Positions 50,201 to 62,200 of a stretch of DNA of 64,000 nucleotides are shown here, piece after piece. The first letter of the stretch is position 1; every line of letters starts with the position of its first letter. The stretch comes from Acridotheres tristis. Lineage: Eukaryota; Chordata; Aves; Passeriformes; Sturnidae. Below the pieces are notes generated by a model. It did no database searches and had not been told where the DNA came from. It worked only from the letters and a program-made list of their open reading frames with translations. The stretch covers positions 4,216,001 through 4,280,000 of the forward strand of contig CM072886.1 of assembly GCA_037013685.1 (NCBI GenBank), given 5' to 3'. The position numbers and the translations under genes are program-made.

Positions 50201-52995
50201 TTCCTTTGATTTTCCAGCTCTAAACCAGCCTCAAAATCTTAAAAAAAAATCATCATATTCTAAAGACTAAACCAAAAACCTGCTAAGTGTGTAAAATTCT
50301 GAAAAGTGATGTAACAGAAACAACATTCAAATGAAAAAAACCTCAAACCTTCCTAATGTTTGAAGCACACATGCAAGGCTTCTCAGACTGTGGACCTGAA
50401 AGCAAAATTGTTCATCATGTTCCAGATTGGAAAGTAAAGTTTTCTCCTTTAGAAAGTATATTTTTAGAAAATTAAATATTTTTGCAAGAAGTCACACTGA
50501 ATATACAATATATATATTCATATACATATTATACATATAATTCTCCACTGACTGATCTTTGTTTTCCTAATATTTATTCCCTCTAATAAATAACATTCTT
50601 CTGTAGTGTCTGAAACACTCTCGTGCTGATGTTCCAGAAACACCCATGCAACCATTTAGAATGAAACTTTAGTGCAGCACAGAATCACCCTCAAGGGAGC
50701 CACATGAAAATAAAGTTTGATTTCTCTCTGTGAGAAGACACAAAGTGTCACTACAAATCCTGCTATGCAATGCTGCTCTTTAATAATTTATTGGAGTCTC
50801 TGGGCTCCGGGTAAGCTGACAAATTTAATATGGAAGCACTGCTCAAGTGTTGAATAAACATGAGCTAAAGTATTTTTCCAAACAAACAAAACTGCTACAA
50901 AGAGTGGCCCGGGGCAGATTAGATTTTTTTTTTTTTTCCAGTAATTTATTGACAGCAGCACTATTTTTTGGTGCTAGCTTTTTTTAGTAAATTAGATAAA
51001 ACATGCTTGTATTTGCCAAATCACCCCTAGACTTCTTTTGTTTTACAACTCCTCATTTAACCTGAAGAGGTGGATGAAACATTGGGATAATGGATCATCA
51101 GGTTTCAGACTGTTGGAACTTGTGACAAGCAAAATGTAAAAACACAATTAAAAAATAAAACAACATTTTACCCATGTTTTTACACCTTTTGTCATCTCAG
51201 TGTCTATCTCTCTTTCCAGGCTTTTAGATTAGGAGGAAAACCAGTATTTGGGTTTTTTGATAACTCTTTGAATGATTTTCAGTGATCATTCATTCTCATA
51301 ATCTATTTATCTCTTAGTCACTTATTGATATAAATATAACTCAAAGCATTGCTGCTTAGTTTCCTTAAAAAAACCTTGATAAAGCTTTGGTGAGGGGGTT
51401 TTCAAAATCCAAGCAAGCAGATGGTTCCTTTCTGTGTTTTTCCAGATGGGTGAGACAGGATATTCCTTTAGCTAGAGCCATGTTGCCTCTTCCCAAGAAT
51501 ATAATACTCAGGTACCCATAAAATATTACTTATTGTGGTTTGTCTTACTTTATTACGGCTTGCAGACCTTCCCTTCGGATCACTGCTTGTTAAAAAATGG
51601 GATGTTCAGTATTCGCAGTGCTTGAAGCAAGCAGAACAAAACATCTGCTTGTGGTGTGCCAGCTCATTCTCCTGTTCCTCCACAAAGATGGGATAAGTGC
51701 CACCTATTCCTGCTAATTTACTGCTGATTTTCTCTATTCGTGGGCTCTTTCACCTCCACCTTAACACAAGATAAAGAAAGGTTTGGGGATGGGAACCTCT
51801 TCACTGCCTTCTGTGATAAACACAAAGAATTCCTCTAGATTTTTTTTTTCTTTTTAAAGTTTGTTTGTTTGTTATGGTCTTGTATTTCGTAAGTACTTAT
51901 TTAGTACTGGAATCAGACTCTCTTCTCTGGCATCTACTTTTGTTAGATCTGAAGAAATGTTTCTCATTTCTATTGTTCGTAAAAATACAATTACACAGCA
52001 CTGCAGCTCCTCATTGGCTCACCTGTTACAAAAAATACTCTGAAGAAAAGCAGTTTAATACAAAATACAGCTATGACATAAGGTTCCCAAACATACACAG
52101 CAAAAAAATCCCACAGATATACGTTTGAATACTTTTTTTTCCCTGAATAGTTTTACTTCCCATATGCCCAATGCATGTGATACACAGATCTGCAGTCACA
52201 GCTTAGAGACAACTCCAGGGAAAAGTTACTTAAAAAGACTCCTGAGACTATCCTGTGCTTTCTTTGGATAAATATGAACCAAAGTATGCAGATTTTCAAG
52301 CATAAATAGCTCCTGAAGTGACAGGGAATGTAAGAATTTCACTTGGAAGCAGAAGATGAAAAAAGCAGCTTTTTTTTTTTTTTTCCTGTTTTTATGCATC
52401 ACGCTTGAACCACAGAGATTATGTGGATGGATCATTTGAAAAATGAGATCTTGGAGGTGACAGCAGTATTTATATATATATATATATATTTATATATTTA
52501 TATATTTATATATATATATACACGCACACTAAGGAGTTTTAATGAAATCAGTACTTTTATACCGAAATGAAAATGTTCGTGCAGAAAATACAACTAACAT
52601 TTTAATGATATAAATATAGTAACACTTCAAATTAATTCTTGTACTTTGAAAATTTTCAGAAAGGCAGAATCAGAAGGATCCATGCTAAGTAGAACACAGT
52701 GGGGCAGACATGAAATTTCAGGGGGGTGGAAATATCACCACCTCTTAGTGATCACCTGCCACTTGTAAACCAGTAGCACTGGAATACCCATTTACCTCTT
52801 CAGTTATTAATGCTAGAAGTTGTCTCAACTGGTAGAAATTCTGTTCTTGAGCACAGTTCTGTGTCTACAGAGAGGGACAGAACTGGGATAAAATTAGCAA
52901 TAATCTCTTTCTGGGTTACACTAACAGGGGGATGATTTTTAAAGGCTGCTAGGATGAGAACAGTAGTGGATGAGTTTGGGGCTTTTTCCATAGCC
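47230..52995. other. Intergenic AT-rich interval upstream of GORASP1
   Basis: No coding exon is convincing. Exon-like pieces on the minus strand at 49.68-49.81 kb and 48.53-48.63 kb have splice-like borders but no family resemblance that I can defend. In the mammalian arrangement the N-terminal two thirds of TTC21A would lie here. It would need at least 2.5 kb of coding sequence, and none is visible. Confidence 0.5.
52470..52520. repeat. (TA)n low-complexity tract
   Basis: A run of TATATATA interrupted by TTTATATATT, ending in CACGCACAC. It is a simple repeat. Confidence 0.9.
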
Positions 52996-52999
52996 TTAA

Positions 53000-53205
53000 G
53001 CTGTGCCAGGGGAGGTTTAGGTTGGACGTCAGGAGGAATTTCTTGCCAGAAAGGGTTGATGAGACGCTGGAAGGGGCAGCCCAGGGAGGTGCTTGAGGCA
53101 CCCAGCACCATGGTCTGCCACCAGGGAAGCGTTCGGTGACAGGCTGGATTCAGTGATCTCAGAACTCTTTCCTAACCTAAAAAATTCTGGGATTCAGCGA
53201 TTCTG
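53000..53205 (+). mobile_element. CR1 LINE 3' end fragment next to the GORASP1 promoter
   Basis: GGTTTAGGTTGGACGTCAGG followed by AGGAATTTCTTGCCAGAAAG, 'ggggcagcccagggaggtgc' and 'aactctttcctaacctaaa' is a forward CR1 3' end, finishing ATTCTGGGATTCAGCGATTC. It ends about 310 bases before the GORASP1 ATG, directly against the GC-rich promoter. This is where a head-to-head neighbour would begin. Confidence 0.85.
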
Positions 53206-53515
53206 GGAATCCAGCGCTGGCCCCGCCCCCCGAGTGACCACGCCCCCTCGGCGTTAGCCCCGCCCCCTCCCCGCCCCCCGCAGCAACGCCTCGCTTCCCC
53301 CGCCCCGCCCCCGTCGCTAGGGGGCGTTCCCCGCCGCTCACGCGCCAGGCCGCGCAGCCGAGCCCCGCTCCAGCATCGCTCGGCCGTGTCCCGGCGCTGC
53401 GCTCGGCGCTCGGCTGCTCGGGCCGGCGGGAGCGCCGCCAGGCCGGTGCTCGGGGCCGCCGCCGCCGCCGCCGCCTGAGGGCCGGGTCCGCTCGGGTCCC
53501 GGCGGAGCGGCCGCC
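53206..53515 (+). promoter_or_regulatory. GORASP1: GORASP1 CpG-island promoter and 5' UTR
   Basis: The segment is dense in GC boxes (CCCCGCCCC, CGCCCCCTC and variants between 53221 and 53320) and CpG, with no TATA box, as in housekeeping promoters. The translation start that follows has an optimal context, GCCGCCATGG. The transcription start is not determinable here. Long antisense frames across this island are compositional. Confidence 0.75.
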
Positions 53516-56500
53516 ATGGGGCTGGGATCCAGCTCCGAGGGTCCCGGCGGCGGCGCCGAGGGTTTCCACGTGCACGGGGTGAGGAAGGGGGAAGGAGGTT
53601 GGGAGGGCCGCGAGGGGCGGTGGGCGCTGGGGCGGCCCGGCTCGGCTCCCACCTGTTGGCTCCTTCCCGGAGCTGCCACGCCGGCAGGGGCGGGGTGGCC
53701 GCTCCCGGTACCGGCGAATGCCCGTCCCGGTGGTTGCAGCGAGCTCGGCGCCGCGACCTGGAGGGACTTGGGTGCTGAACAGCCTGGAGGGAGCCTGTGG
53801 GGCCGCTCTCGGGGAACTTGGAGTAGTTTAAGAGTAGAACAGCGCTTCTTCCCTCCCTGTTCCCCTCCTTTTCTCCTTGCTCCCCTCACCGTTCCCCTTC
53901 TCTTTCTGCTCCCCTCCATCTCTCCCTGTTCTCTGCTCTTCTCTCTCCCTATTTCCCTTCTTCCCTCCCTGCTTCCCTCCTTTCCCTGCTCCCTTTTCTG
54001 TGGATCTTCACAGCATCGTGTTAGGGCGTTAATTCCCGCTCCAGCGGTGTTTTCCTCCGTGGCTGCCTCTCCCAGATGTAGATACAAATTTGTTGTAACT
54101 CCTCTCTTTAGCAGATTGTCTGCACGCACAGTGGTGTAAATGCATGTCTGGAAGTTTAAGGATGGGCAGATAACAGCTGTTTGCATGAGTTATCGTTTCT
54201 TTTAGTGGGTATTTTCCTTCCCTGGAATAAGAATGGGAGCGCTGCTGCGACGTGCTGTTTCCACTTCATCTGAATTTTGTGTTTCTCAGCATCAGTATAG
54301 AGCTGCCTGTTTGCTTTTGATGCAGTTCAAGGTTGTGATGAAAGTTAATACTTCTACTCCAGCTGTGGTTACAGTGCTCAGTCTTGACTGTTTAAAAACA
54401 AAGCATGATGTTTATTATTTTTGCTTTAGAAGCCTTTGCTGAAGTAACTATGCTATTAAATATATTTTATAACTTTTATAGACAGTTCTGCCATCAAAAG
54501 CCCTAATACCAATACAACTTTATCTATTAAAAAAAAAGTAAAAATATATATCTAGCATTTTGGTAACACCAAACCAAATATAAGATGTAGGAGTTTTAAC
54601 TTCCCTAGCAATGAACTTCCCAGTTTAGATGATGCCTGGGTTGTAATTTTGTGCTTAAATTGTGAGGTGGCCCTCAGGTGTCAAATATATCTTAGGTTAA
54701 GGGCTGCTGAGTTAACAGAAAGTGAAGTTAAGAGCAAACCTCCACAGGTTTGCAGTGATTCCTTAACACCATCTTGCTCTGTCAGTGTACCCTGAAGTTG
54801 GTGGATTTTAATGTAATCTGCAAAGTTTTGGTGGGCTTTTCCTGGTATGAATGTGTTTTCTGAGTATTCTCTCTATTGATGGCATCTCGACTATGTCAGC
54901 TTTGGTTCTAATGAAATTGAGATGTCCCAACTCTTATTTTTCAGGAATCTTTTGTACATGGTGGCCGTTTTCTTGACTAGAATTTGTGGGCAGGCGTGTG
55001 CTTGTAGTGTATTTGTGTAAATATTGCTGTTCCATTGGGCTGGAAATGTGGCAACCCGGCTGTCACTGGTGTTCATGGAAAAATGGCTCTGATTCAAGTG
55101 GGGAGTCTCACCATGCTCAGGTTGTTAGAACCATGGAAGAAAATCCTGCATCAGCACATTGAAAACTAAACCTCTCTCCAAAGTATTCAGGATTTAATAA
55201 TTCTAGGCTGTGAACTCTGAATCAGAACATTTGTGTCTTATATGGGCTTCAAAACCTGCTTTTTACAGTTTGATTTGGAGATCTGTTCATAGTTTTATAA
55301 AAGTAAGATCCTAATTATGGACTGCTTCTCGAGGGTGGTCATTTGGTGCCTTATCTCTGGCTCAGCTCCAAAGTCAATATTGAACCAAGTGTAAAGATTA
55401 ACACTTTCACTTACGTAACTGGAGATCGGTGTAGAATAACAATAAAATGTATCTTCTGCAGGTTCAAGAGAACTCCCCAGCCCAACAAGGAGGACTGGAA
55501 CCTTTCTTTGATTTCATCATTGCCATAGGACACACGAGGCTTGTAAGTCTCAAAATATTTCAGTGTTGTTTTTTTCCACTCTACATGAACTGTGGACGCT
55601 GTAGTGATAATGAAAGGTAAAAGCCATAATTGTCACAAGCAGAGAAACTTTTCACATTGAACAATAAAAGTAAAGTAAAACTTGCATGTGTTCAAAGTGT
55701 CTTTGGCTAGATCCAAGTTGGAAGGAAAAGTTTTGTTTATGCCTTTACTCATCTTAACAGGTTAACACAATGTTTATGTTATTGCTCATTCGTACACATT
55801 TTCTGCCACAAGGTGAATACCAAACTGGTGAGTCAATAGTCAGAGCTCAACATTTGTTTAAACAAACTTGCTTCAACATTTGATAAAACATGAAAAAAAA
55901 ATCATAGCCTGTCTAATTATACTTTTGAGACCAAGAACAGAGTTCCTGTGTGTTGAGTTGTGAGAGAAGAGTTCAGCTTTGGTTGGATGGAGTTTTGTTA
56001 GTTTATTGAAAAGACTCACCTGTGCCTCGTATGCTCCACCCTAACCACAAACAAGCTGAATTGATTAAGTTTGTCTTGGTTTATGAGAGGAGATGTCTTT
56101 TTTGGAAGAGATCGTTATAAAGGGAGATTTTGGGAGAAGATCATTTAATCTTATGACAGAAATCAATATATTCTTTCACGGTCAGTTTGCAGTGACTTTG
56201 AAGGGCTGTTGAAGAGGGATGGGGCTCAGAGACAGGAAGTGAAATGTTGCTGCTCATTGTTAGGCTGCACAGTTGGCATCTGACACTGCTGGTATTATTT
56301 AATAGTTGTGAAGGACAGGAATGCCAGTGATGAAATGGAGTAACAGGATGTATTAATGTAAAGGGATGTGTGTTGACAGTACTGACTGCTTTCTAGGAAA
56401 AGAAAATTGAATTGGAAATTGCTGGGATTGTTTGTGAACCATAAAACCTAAACTTTGATAGTTTTTGTTCTATGTATTAAAATTCTGCCACAGATGTTAC

Positions 56501-59500
56501 AGGTGCAACTGGAAGTAATGTTAATCCTGTATCTCTGCTCTCCAGAACAAGGAAAACAATATGTTGAAGGACCTGCTGAAGGCAAATGCTGAGAAAGCAG
56601 TGAAGCTGGAGGTGTATAACATCAAAACAATGAAAATCCGAGAGGTGGAGGTGATCCCCAGTAACATGTGGGGAGGACAAGGCCTCCTTGGAGCCAGCGT
56701 GAGGTTCTGCAGCTTCCAGGGAGCCAATGAACACGTCTGGCATGTTCTGGTGAGGAGCAATTCTTGGCTGGCTCGTTATTGCTTGTGTAACCTTGTTTTA
56801 CAGTGTGATGTTTAGCAGAAATGTAAAGTACAGTGATGCAGTCACACAGAGGAAGGGAACACAGTCTTGAAGGTTTGTCTGAGCTATTTGAGTAGGGACA
56901 AGGAGTGGGTGGCCGTCAGGGTTCCCAGTGACAGTGACAAAAATAACCCCATACACCAAACAGTATCGGTGGGAAGGGTTTCTTCGTTTTATGTTGAAGA
57001 ATCAATGGCAAAAGCCAAAAGATTCTGGCCTGATTGGTCTTTTTTTTTTTTTTACTGTTAAAAATACATGACAAATTTATTTTAAAATTAAGAGGAAGAG
57101 CTGAAAGAGTAGAACTGAATAGGAAAGAATGTTTATGTTCCTGTCTGTTTAAGTAAATGCAATTTTCCAACATCTTCAGAGGATGTAATTTTAAATTGGT
57201 AAAATTTTCTTACTCATGTTTTACATCTTTGGTAGAATTTTCTTACTCATGTTTTACATCTTTCTTACTCAGCATGTTTTGCATGTAGATGTAGACTATT
57301 CAAGAACTTTTTTTTATCCCATTAATAGAATGTTCTTTCCTTCCTTGCTCTGGGACTTAGCTGTTCTTTTACATTTGGTAGCTTATCGTGCTGTGGGTGC
57401 AGATGACTCATGTCATTCTTTGACAGGATGTGGAGCCTTCATCTCCTGCAGCCCTGGCTGGTCTCCAGCCATACACTGACTACGTTGTTGGATCTGATCA
57501 GATTCTCCAGGAGGTAGGGTGCATGTTCCTTCCACCATGGAGGGATTGTCTTTGTGCCTGCCAAGTGTTTTTTGTGGGATTTGGGTTTTGTAATAAATCT
57601 AATCAAACATATGGGGGTGGTGTTGGGGATTTTGGAAGGTTGATGTTTAAGACAGAAGTTTTATTGTTAAGGTAAACGTAATCTTTCTTTTTAGTCTGAC
57701 AATAAAAAGAAGTTGCCAGTAAAGATTAAACTACATTGGTGATTTTTCTGAGTGTTTAATAGCTCACAGTGAGTAAATAACTATGTAAAATGTTGACTTC
57801 CACATTTGGGTTTATTAACTACTGTTTTCTTTCTTTTTTCTCATAGTCAGAGGATTTCTTTTCCCTGATTGAATCTCACGAGGGGAAGCCGCTGAAGCTG
57901 ATGGTTTATAACACTGAAGCAGATTCCATCCGAGAGGTAGTTGTGACTCCCAATGGAGCTTGGGGTGGAGAAGGAAGGTACTGATCTCTCTTGCTGACAG
58001 GTTTTACACTTGCTGTAAATGAGCTGTAAATGAGTTGGGAGTATTACTAACATCAGTTTTTGGTGTTTCCAAGTTAAGCCTTGTTTCCTCACCCAAAACT
58101 GTTAATTAAAAAAAAATCAGCTTAGAAGTAGGAACTGGGCGATCCTCTTCAAGTTGAATCAAATAGAAAAACTCCTGTCTTGAGTTCCCCATTAGCAGAT
58201 TCATTATCTGCATTCTCAGAGTCAAAACATTCAGCTAAAGCAAGAACAAAACCCCCATCAGGTCAGATTAACTATTTTGTAAAGATACAAAATAATTCAC
58301 TGAAAGCTAAGCTGTGCATGTCTCAAAGTTGTCTGCAGAGTGTTCCTTGAGTACTCTTAAGTGGAAATTTTTGCAGGTAGATATTTCCTGCTATAGATAA
58401 AAGACACAAACGCTTCTTGTTTTTAAAAGAGTCAAAATTTAAAATATTAGCTTTGTTAAGAGCATCTTTAAGAGCATCTGTTAAGAGCATTTTTATGTCT
58501 TGATTTTTTTTCTCTTGTACAGTTTAGGATGTGGTATTGGATATGGCTATTTGCACAGAATTCCAACACAGTCTGTGACATCAAAGAGAAGGCCAGAAAG
58601 CAAATCATCTTCACCCTCACCAGAAGCTGGAACTCCTGTGCCATCCACTAATGGTTACACAGAGGTAGGAAAGAAAGAAATTCCAATCTCTGCCTTGTTT
58701 TTTTGAAATTTCAAAATTTTCTGCTGTTTGGAACAGGGTAATACAGAATGTTTGATTACAGCATTCAGTTTTGCTTGAATGAAATGGAGTTTGGTGAAGG
58801 GAAGGGTAGAGCTGGTGCTGCTGAGCAGGTGCCGGATCACCAGTGTCTGCTGATTTAAATTCTTACCAGATATTTCCTCCCTATTTTCAAGTCTTGCATC
58901 CTACAGCTATTCCAGTTAATGAGGATGATGTTAGAACACCTACTTCACTAAGGGAAAGATACACCTCCAAGAACCAAGTTCTGAGAACAGACTGGCTTTA
59001 AAAGGCTGAACTGGAACATTTCCTAAGTGGTGTTTGACTTTTCAGTTTCAGCACCAACAGCTTCTCTCTGAACTGGTGCATGTGCAGACAGGCAGGATGC
59101 TTTCATGGGAGGCTTGGCTACAGGTGAAGCTTCTGATGTAAAACAGTGTTTTTACTTCTTGCTGTCTTATTCCAGACTCCATTGTTGGCACCTACTTCTC
59201 AGAATGACAACTCTGAAACAGTTATGAACTTGGATCATTCCACAGAGCAGGAAATGAGTGGTTACTCACCAGAAAGCTCCCTTTCTCCTCCTCCCCCTCT
59301 CCAGAGGGTTATGGATCCAGGTATGTTTTCCTGGGTGCTTTTTTTCACCAATTCTTTAGAGTACATCTAAATAAACTAATATAGTCTTAAACAAGCCAGA
59401 CATTTAAATTCAGAACTGTGAGCACTGGTGGTGGTTTTACTTGAGGTTTTTTTCCTGGATTTCAGAGCTGTAGAATTAGGGTACCATGTAAGTTAAATTT

Positions 59501-60328
59501 ATTTGCATTTAGTGGGAAAGGGACTTCACTGACTTCAGTTCGGATAGAACATGTCCTTTTGCATCTAGAATTTTGTGTTGCATCTAACTAATACTTTCTT
59601 TCTCCTTCAGGATTTCTAGATATGTCTGGAATTTCAGTTTCTGAGTTCACGAGCTTAACAGAAGTGTCCAACCTGTCCCCAGCTGCCTCCTTCAACATGC
59701 CAGCAGCAGGGGCTTCTGTAGGCCCTGAAACATCAATGCCAAATAGTCAAGCCTCTGCTTATTTTGGTAAGTGCACTCAAGATTTCCTTTAGATCTTATT
59801 TCTGGAATGGCACTAACTCATGCTCACTTAAAATCATCACAGTTTTTGGAAATAGGCAAATTTTAAGAAAACTCAGCAAGAATGGCAAAAATGGGAGGAA
59901 AAAAGAAGAAATCAGGTTTAAAAATGGAAAAGTCTGCTGCTCTTTTCCTTAAGTTTATATATTGTGGATCTCTTTCTTTAAGTGAAAATGCTGAGGCACT
60001 GTCTGTTAGTCTGATGTGTTTTGATTTTACAAACCATCTCCATTTCCCAGAAAACGCCTCAGCTTTGGACCCTGAAGGTTTAACTCCGTATCCTGAAGGA
60101 TCAGGAAAGCAGCCCACACTGGATGACCTCCTGCCTTCAATTCCATCTTTACCTTCTCTTGATCTTCCTCACGACATTTCTTCAAAAACAACACTAGGAA
60201 CTGATGCTGACAACCAGGAATCCAAGCTTGTGAACAGCACTGAGAGTTCATTAACCACTGCTGAGACACCAGAGCATGAAGCAGCAAGTGAGCAGAAAGG
60301 AGAAGCAGCTGCACAAGATCCTGAGTGA
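53516..60328 (+). CDS. GORASP1: GORASP1 (GRASP65): Golgi reassembly-stacking protein 1 (nine exons, 428 aa)
   Basis: GRASP65 is a peripheral cis-Golgi protein that tethers cisternae by self-association of its PDZ-like GRASP domain and binds GM130. Coding exons are 53516-53578, 55462-55542, 56546-56749, 57427-57513, 57847-57977, 58523-58664, 59176-59320, 59611-59766 and 60051-60328. All have GT/AG borders and join in frame to 428 residues (human 440). Gly2 after the start Met (MGLGSSSEG) is the myristoylation site. The first PDZ-like repeat (about 15-105) contains [14 protein letters not shown] and [20 protein letters not shown]. The second (about 112-200) contains [20 protein letters not shown] and [20 protein letters not shown]. 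The Ser/Pro-rich C-terminal half is weakly conserved but keeps [28 protein letters not shown] and the VMDPGFLD motif match GORASP1 rather than GORASP2. No disabling change is visible. Confidence 0.96.
57200..57280. repeat. Tandem duplication of 33 bp in GORASP1 intron 3
   Basis: TTTTCTTACTCATGTTTTAC is present twice, 33 bases apart (around 57205 and 57238), each followed by ATCTTT. A third partial copy, TCTTACTCAGCATGTTTT, follows. The copies are almost identical, suggesting a recent event. Confidence 0.9.
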
Positions 60329-62200
60329 AATGGACCCTGCTGCTGTTTACAGACTGCTGAATGCTGCAGTGCTACAGCTTGGAGTATTTTTCTGATCTTG
60401 AAAGATTAGAGTTACTCTATTTTGTTAGTGTAGACAATACTAGAAAAGAAATCACATGAAGTACATATCCTGTTGTCTTTTCCAATCACTGTTTAATGGA
60501 TTGATCTATGTTCAGAATTTGAATGCTGTCCAAAATCACCCAATCAATAGAGAAATTGATGCAGAAACAAGTTGGACAATGGCAGAGCATCAAGTTCTGG
60601 GCTTCACATTTGCCTACAAGTGCTTCTGAATGTATTTACAAAGGTGCTGTGCCTGAACAGTGACATGTAGTGGTGATTTTTATCAGCATGTCTGATGGCA
60701 TTAAAAAAATATTTATAGTTTTGATTTGTTAGAAAGCTTTTCTAATGGTACCTCTTGGTTAGACGGTTCTTGTGACTTGCAAGGCATTTCTTACACTAAA
60801 ATGCTTTTACTTATTACTCTAGTACTCTTACTAGACTGTTATTTTTCTTGGTTTAATTCCCTTCTCTGCAACAGTCATTTGTGTACCTCCTTTATACCTG
60901 CTTGGGCAGGAAAGAAATACAGTGGGGCTGGAAACTGCAGCCCCAAATGGGACAAAGCCATGATGGTGGGTCCTGTAATTCACTTCTGCTCTTGAGTGGA
61001 CCAGGTGGTGGCCTTGCAGTTAAATAAACACTGAGGGGGGAGGGAATGATGATGGTTACTTGAAACAAATTGAGGATGATTTTAAAGTAGCAGTAATGAA
61101 TCTTTTTGGTGAAGATTGAATGTCTTTGCTTCTGTAGTGACCAAGAAATAGCTTTCCTTTGCTTGTGCTTTTCTATTTACTCATTACTATTTTTATACAA
61201 ATTGTTCTAAGACACGGGGCTGTTGTGCAGCACCAGCAGTTGGTTCTTCTAGCTTTTTTTTTTGTTTGCATTTGTCTCCAAATCACTTCTGAATGTAATG
61301 GCAAACATGACAAACAATGGAAGACATGGATGGTTTTATAATCCTCAGGGCAGTGATTCATCATGGAATATCAAAGCTGCTGATAGGCAATAATGCAGCT
61401 ACTGCAGTGAAAATTTTGTAAATTAAGAGAATGGGGTACAATGCTGGTGTGTGTTTAGGCTATAAACTAAAGTCCACTTATTTAGCACAATATTGCCTGA
61501 TGTCCTTTGCTCTGCCCTGGCTCCTCCTGTTTCTGCACTGTGCAGGTCATTAAGTGACAGCTGACTGGGCTGAAATCTGGTACTGATGCAGGGGGGGGAC
61601 TCAGGGTCCCACAGGTTTGCCTGTGACAGCTCAGCTTCAGCCGAAGGGTGCAGGCAAAGTCACAGCACATGAGGGCTCCAGATGAGTCCACCCTGACAAC
61701 AAAATCCCTCCTTGATCTGGCATTAGTCTGAAATACTGCAAGTACAGTAGTTCTGAATGGGATTGTCAAACTACCTGTTCCTTTAAAGAATGTATTAAGC
61801 TCTAACTAAAGGCAGTAGAATTGACAGTGGATTCTAGTCTACTGAAGAGTCTGTTAATTGTGAGCCAATTTTATTTCCTATGTCACTAAAATAAATTTCC
61901 TATTTTGTTCCCCCAGCTGACTGTTACAAGGGCAAGCAGCCAAACACTCAAAATAAATGTATGTAATTTAAACTATTCCTAGGTTTGTTTGATCTTGGAG
62001 CCTGATGTCAAAAGACACCTAGGTGGTGTTTTATTCATATTGTTTATTTAGGACTGCTTCTAGTCCTTTACCTTTCTCAAAGACAGCCCTGAGAGGGCAA
62101 TAGCTCATTTAAGTGACTCTAGCATAAACACCTTTTAGAAATCTAAGGGCAGGGAATGTCAAAATTCATGCTAGATTTCAAATGTCATCATAATAAATGG
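60329..62200 (+). other. GORASP1: GORASP1 3' UTR and alternative polyadenylation signals
   Basis: AT-rich sequence without a gene follows the stop codon. AATAAA hexamers occur at 61023-61028, 61890-61895, 61952-61957 and 62192-62197, so the UTR could be about 0.7 or 1.6-1.9 kb long. TTTATT words near 62032 and 62046 would serve as signals on the minus strand. In mammals WDR48 lies tail-to-tail with GORASP1, so some of this sequence could be the end of a convergent transcript. Which sites are used cannot be seen here. Confidence 0.5.

Noticed and set aside
53338..54186. 282-residue antisense open frame over the GORASP1 first exon
   Set aside because: It has low-complexity Arg/Gly/Pro/Glu content from the CpG island and the CT-rich tract after it, shows no domain, and lies opposite a real coding exon.
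53516..60328. Assignment to GORASP2 (GRASP55) instead of GORASP1
   Set aside because: [24 protein letters not shown] and the VMDPGFLD motif match GORASP1, the long Pro/Leu-rich tail of GORASP2 is missing, and the neighbour is CSRNP1.
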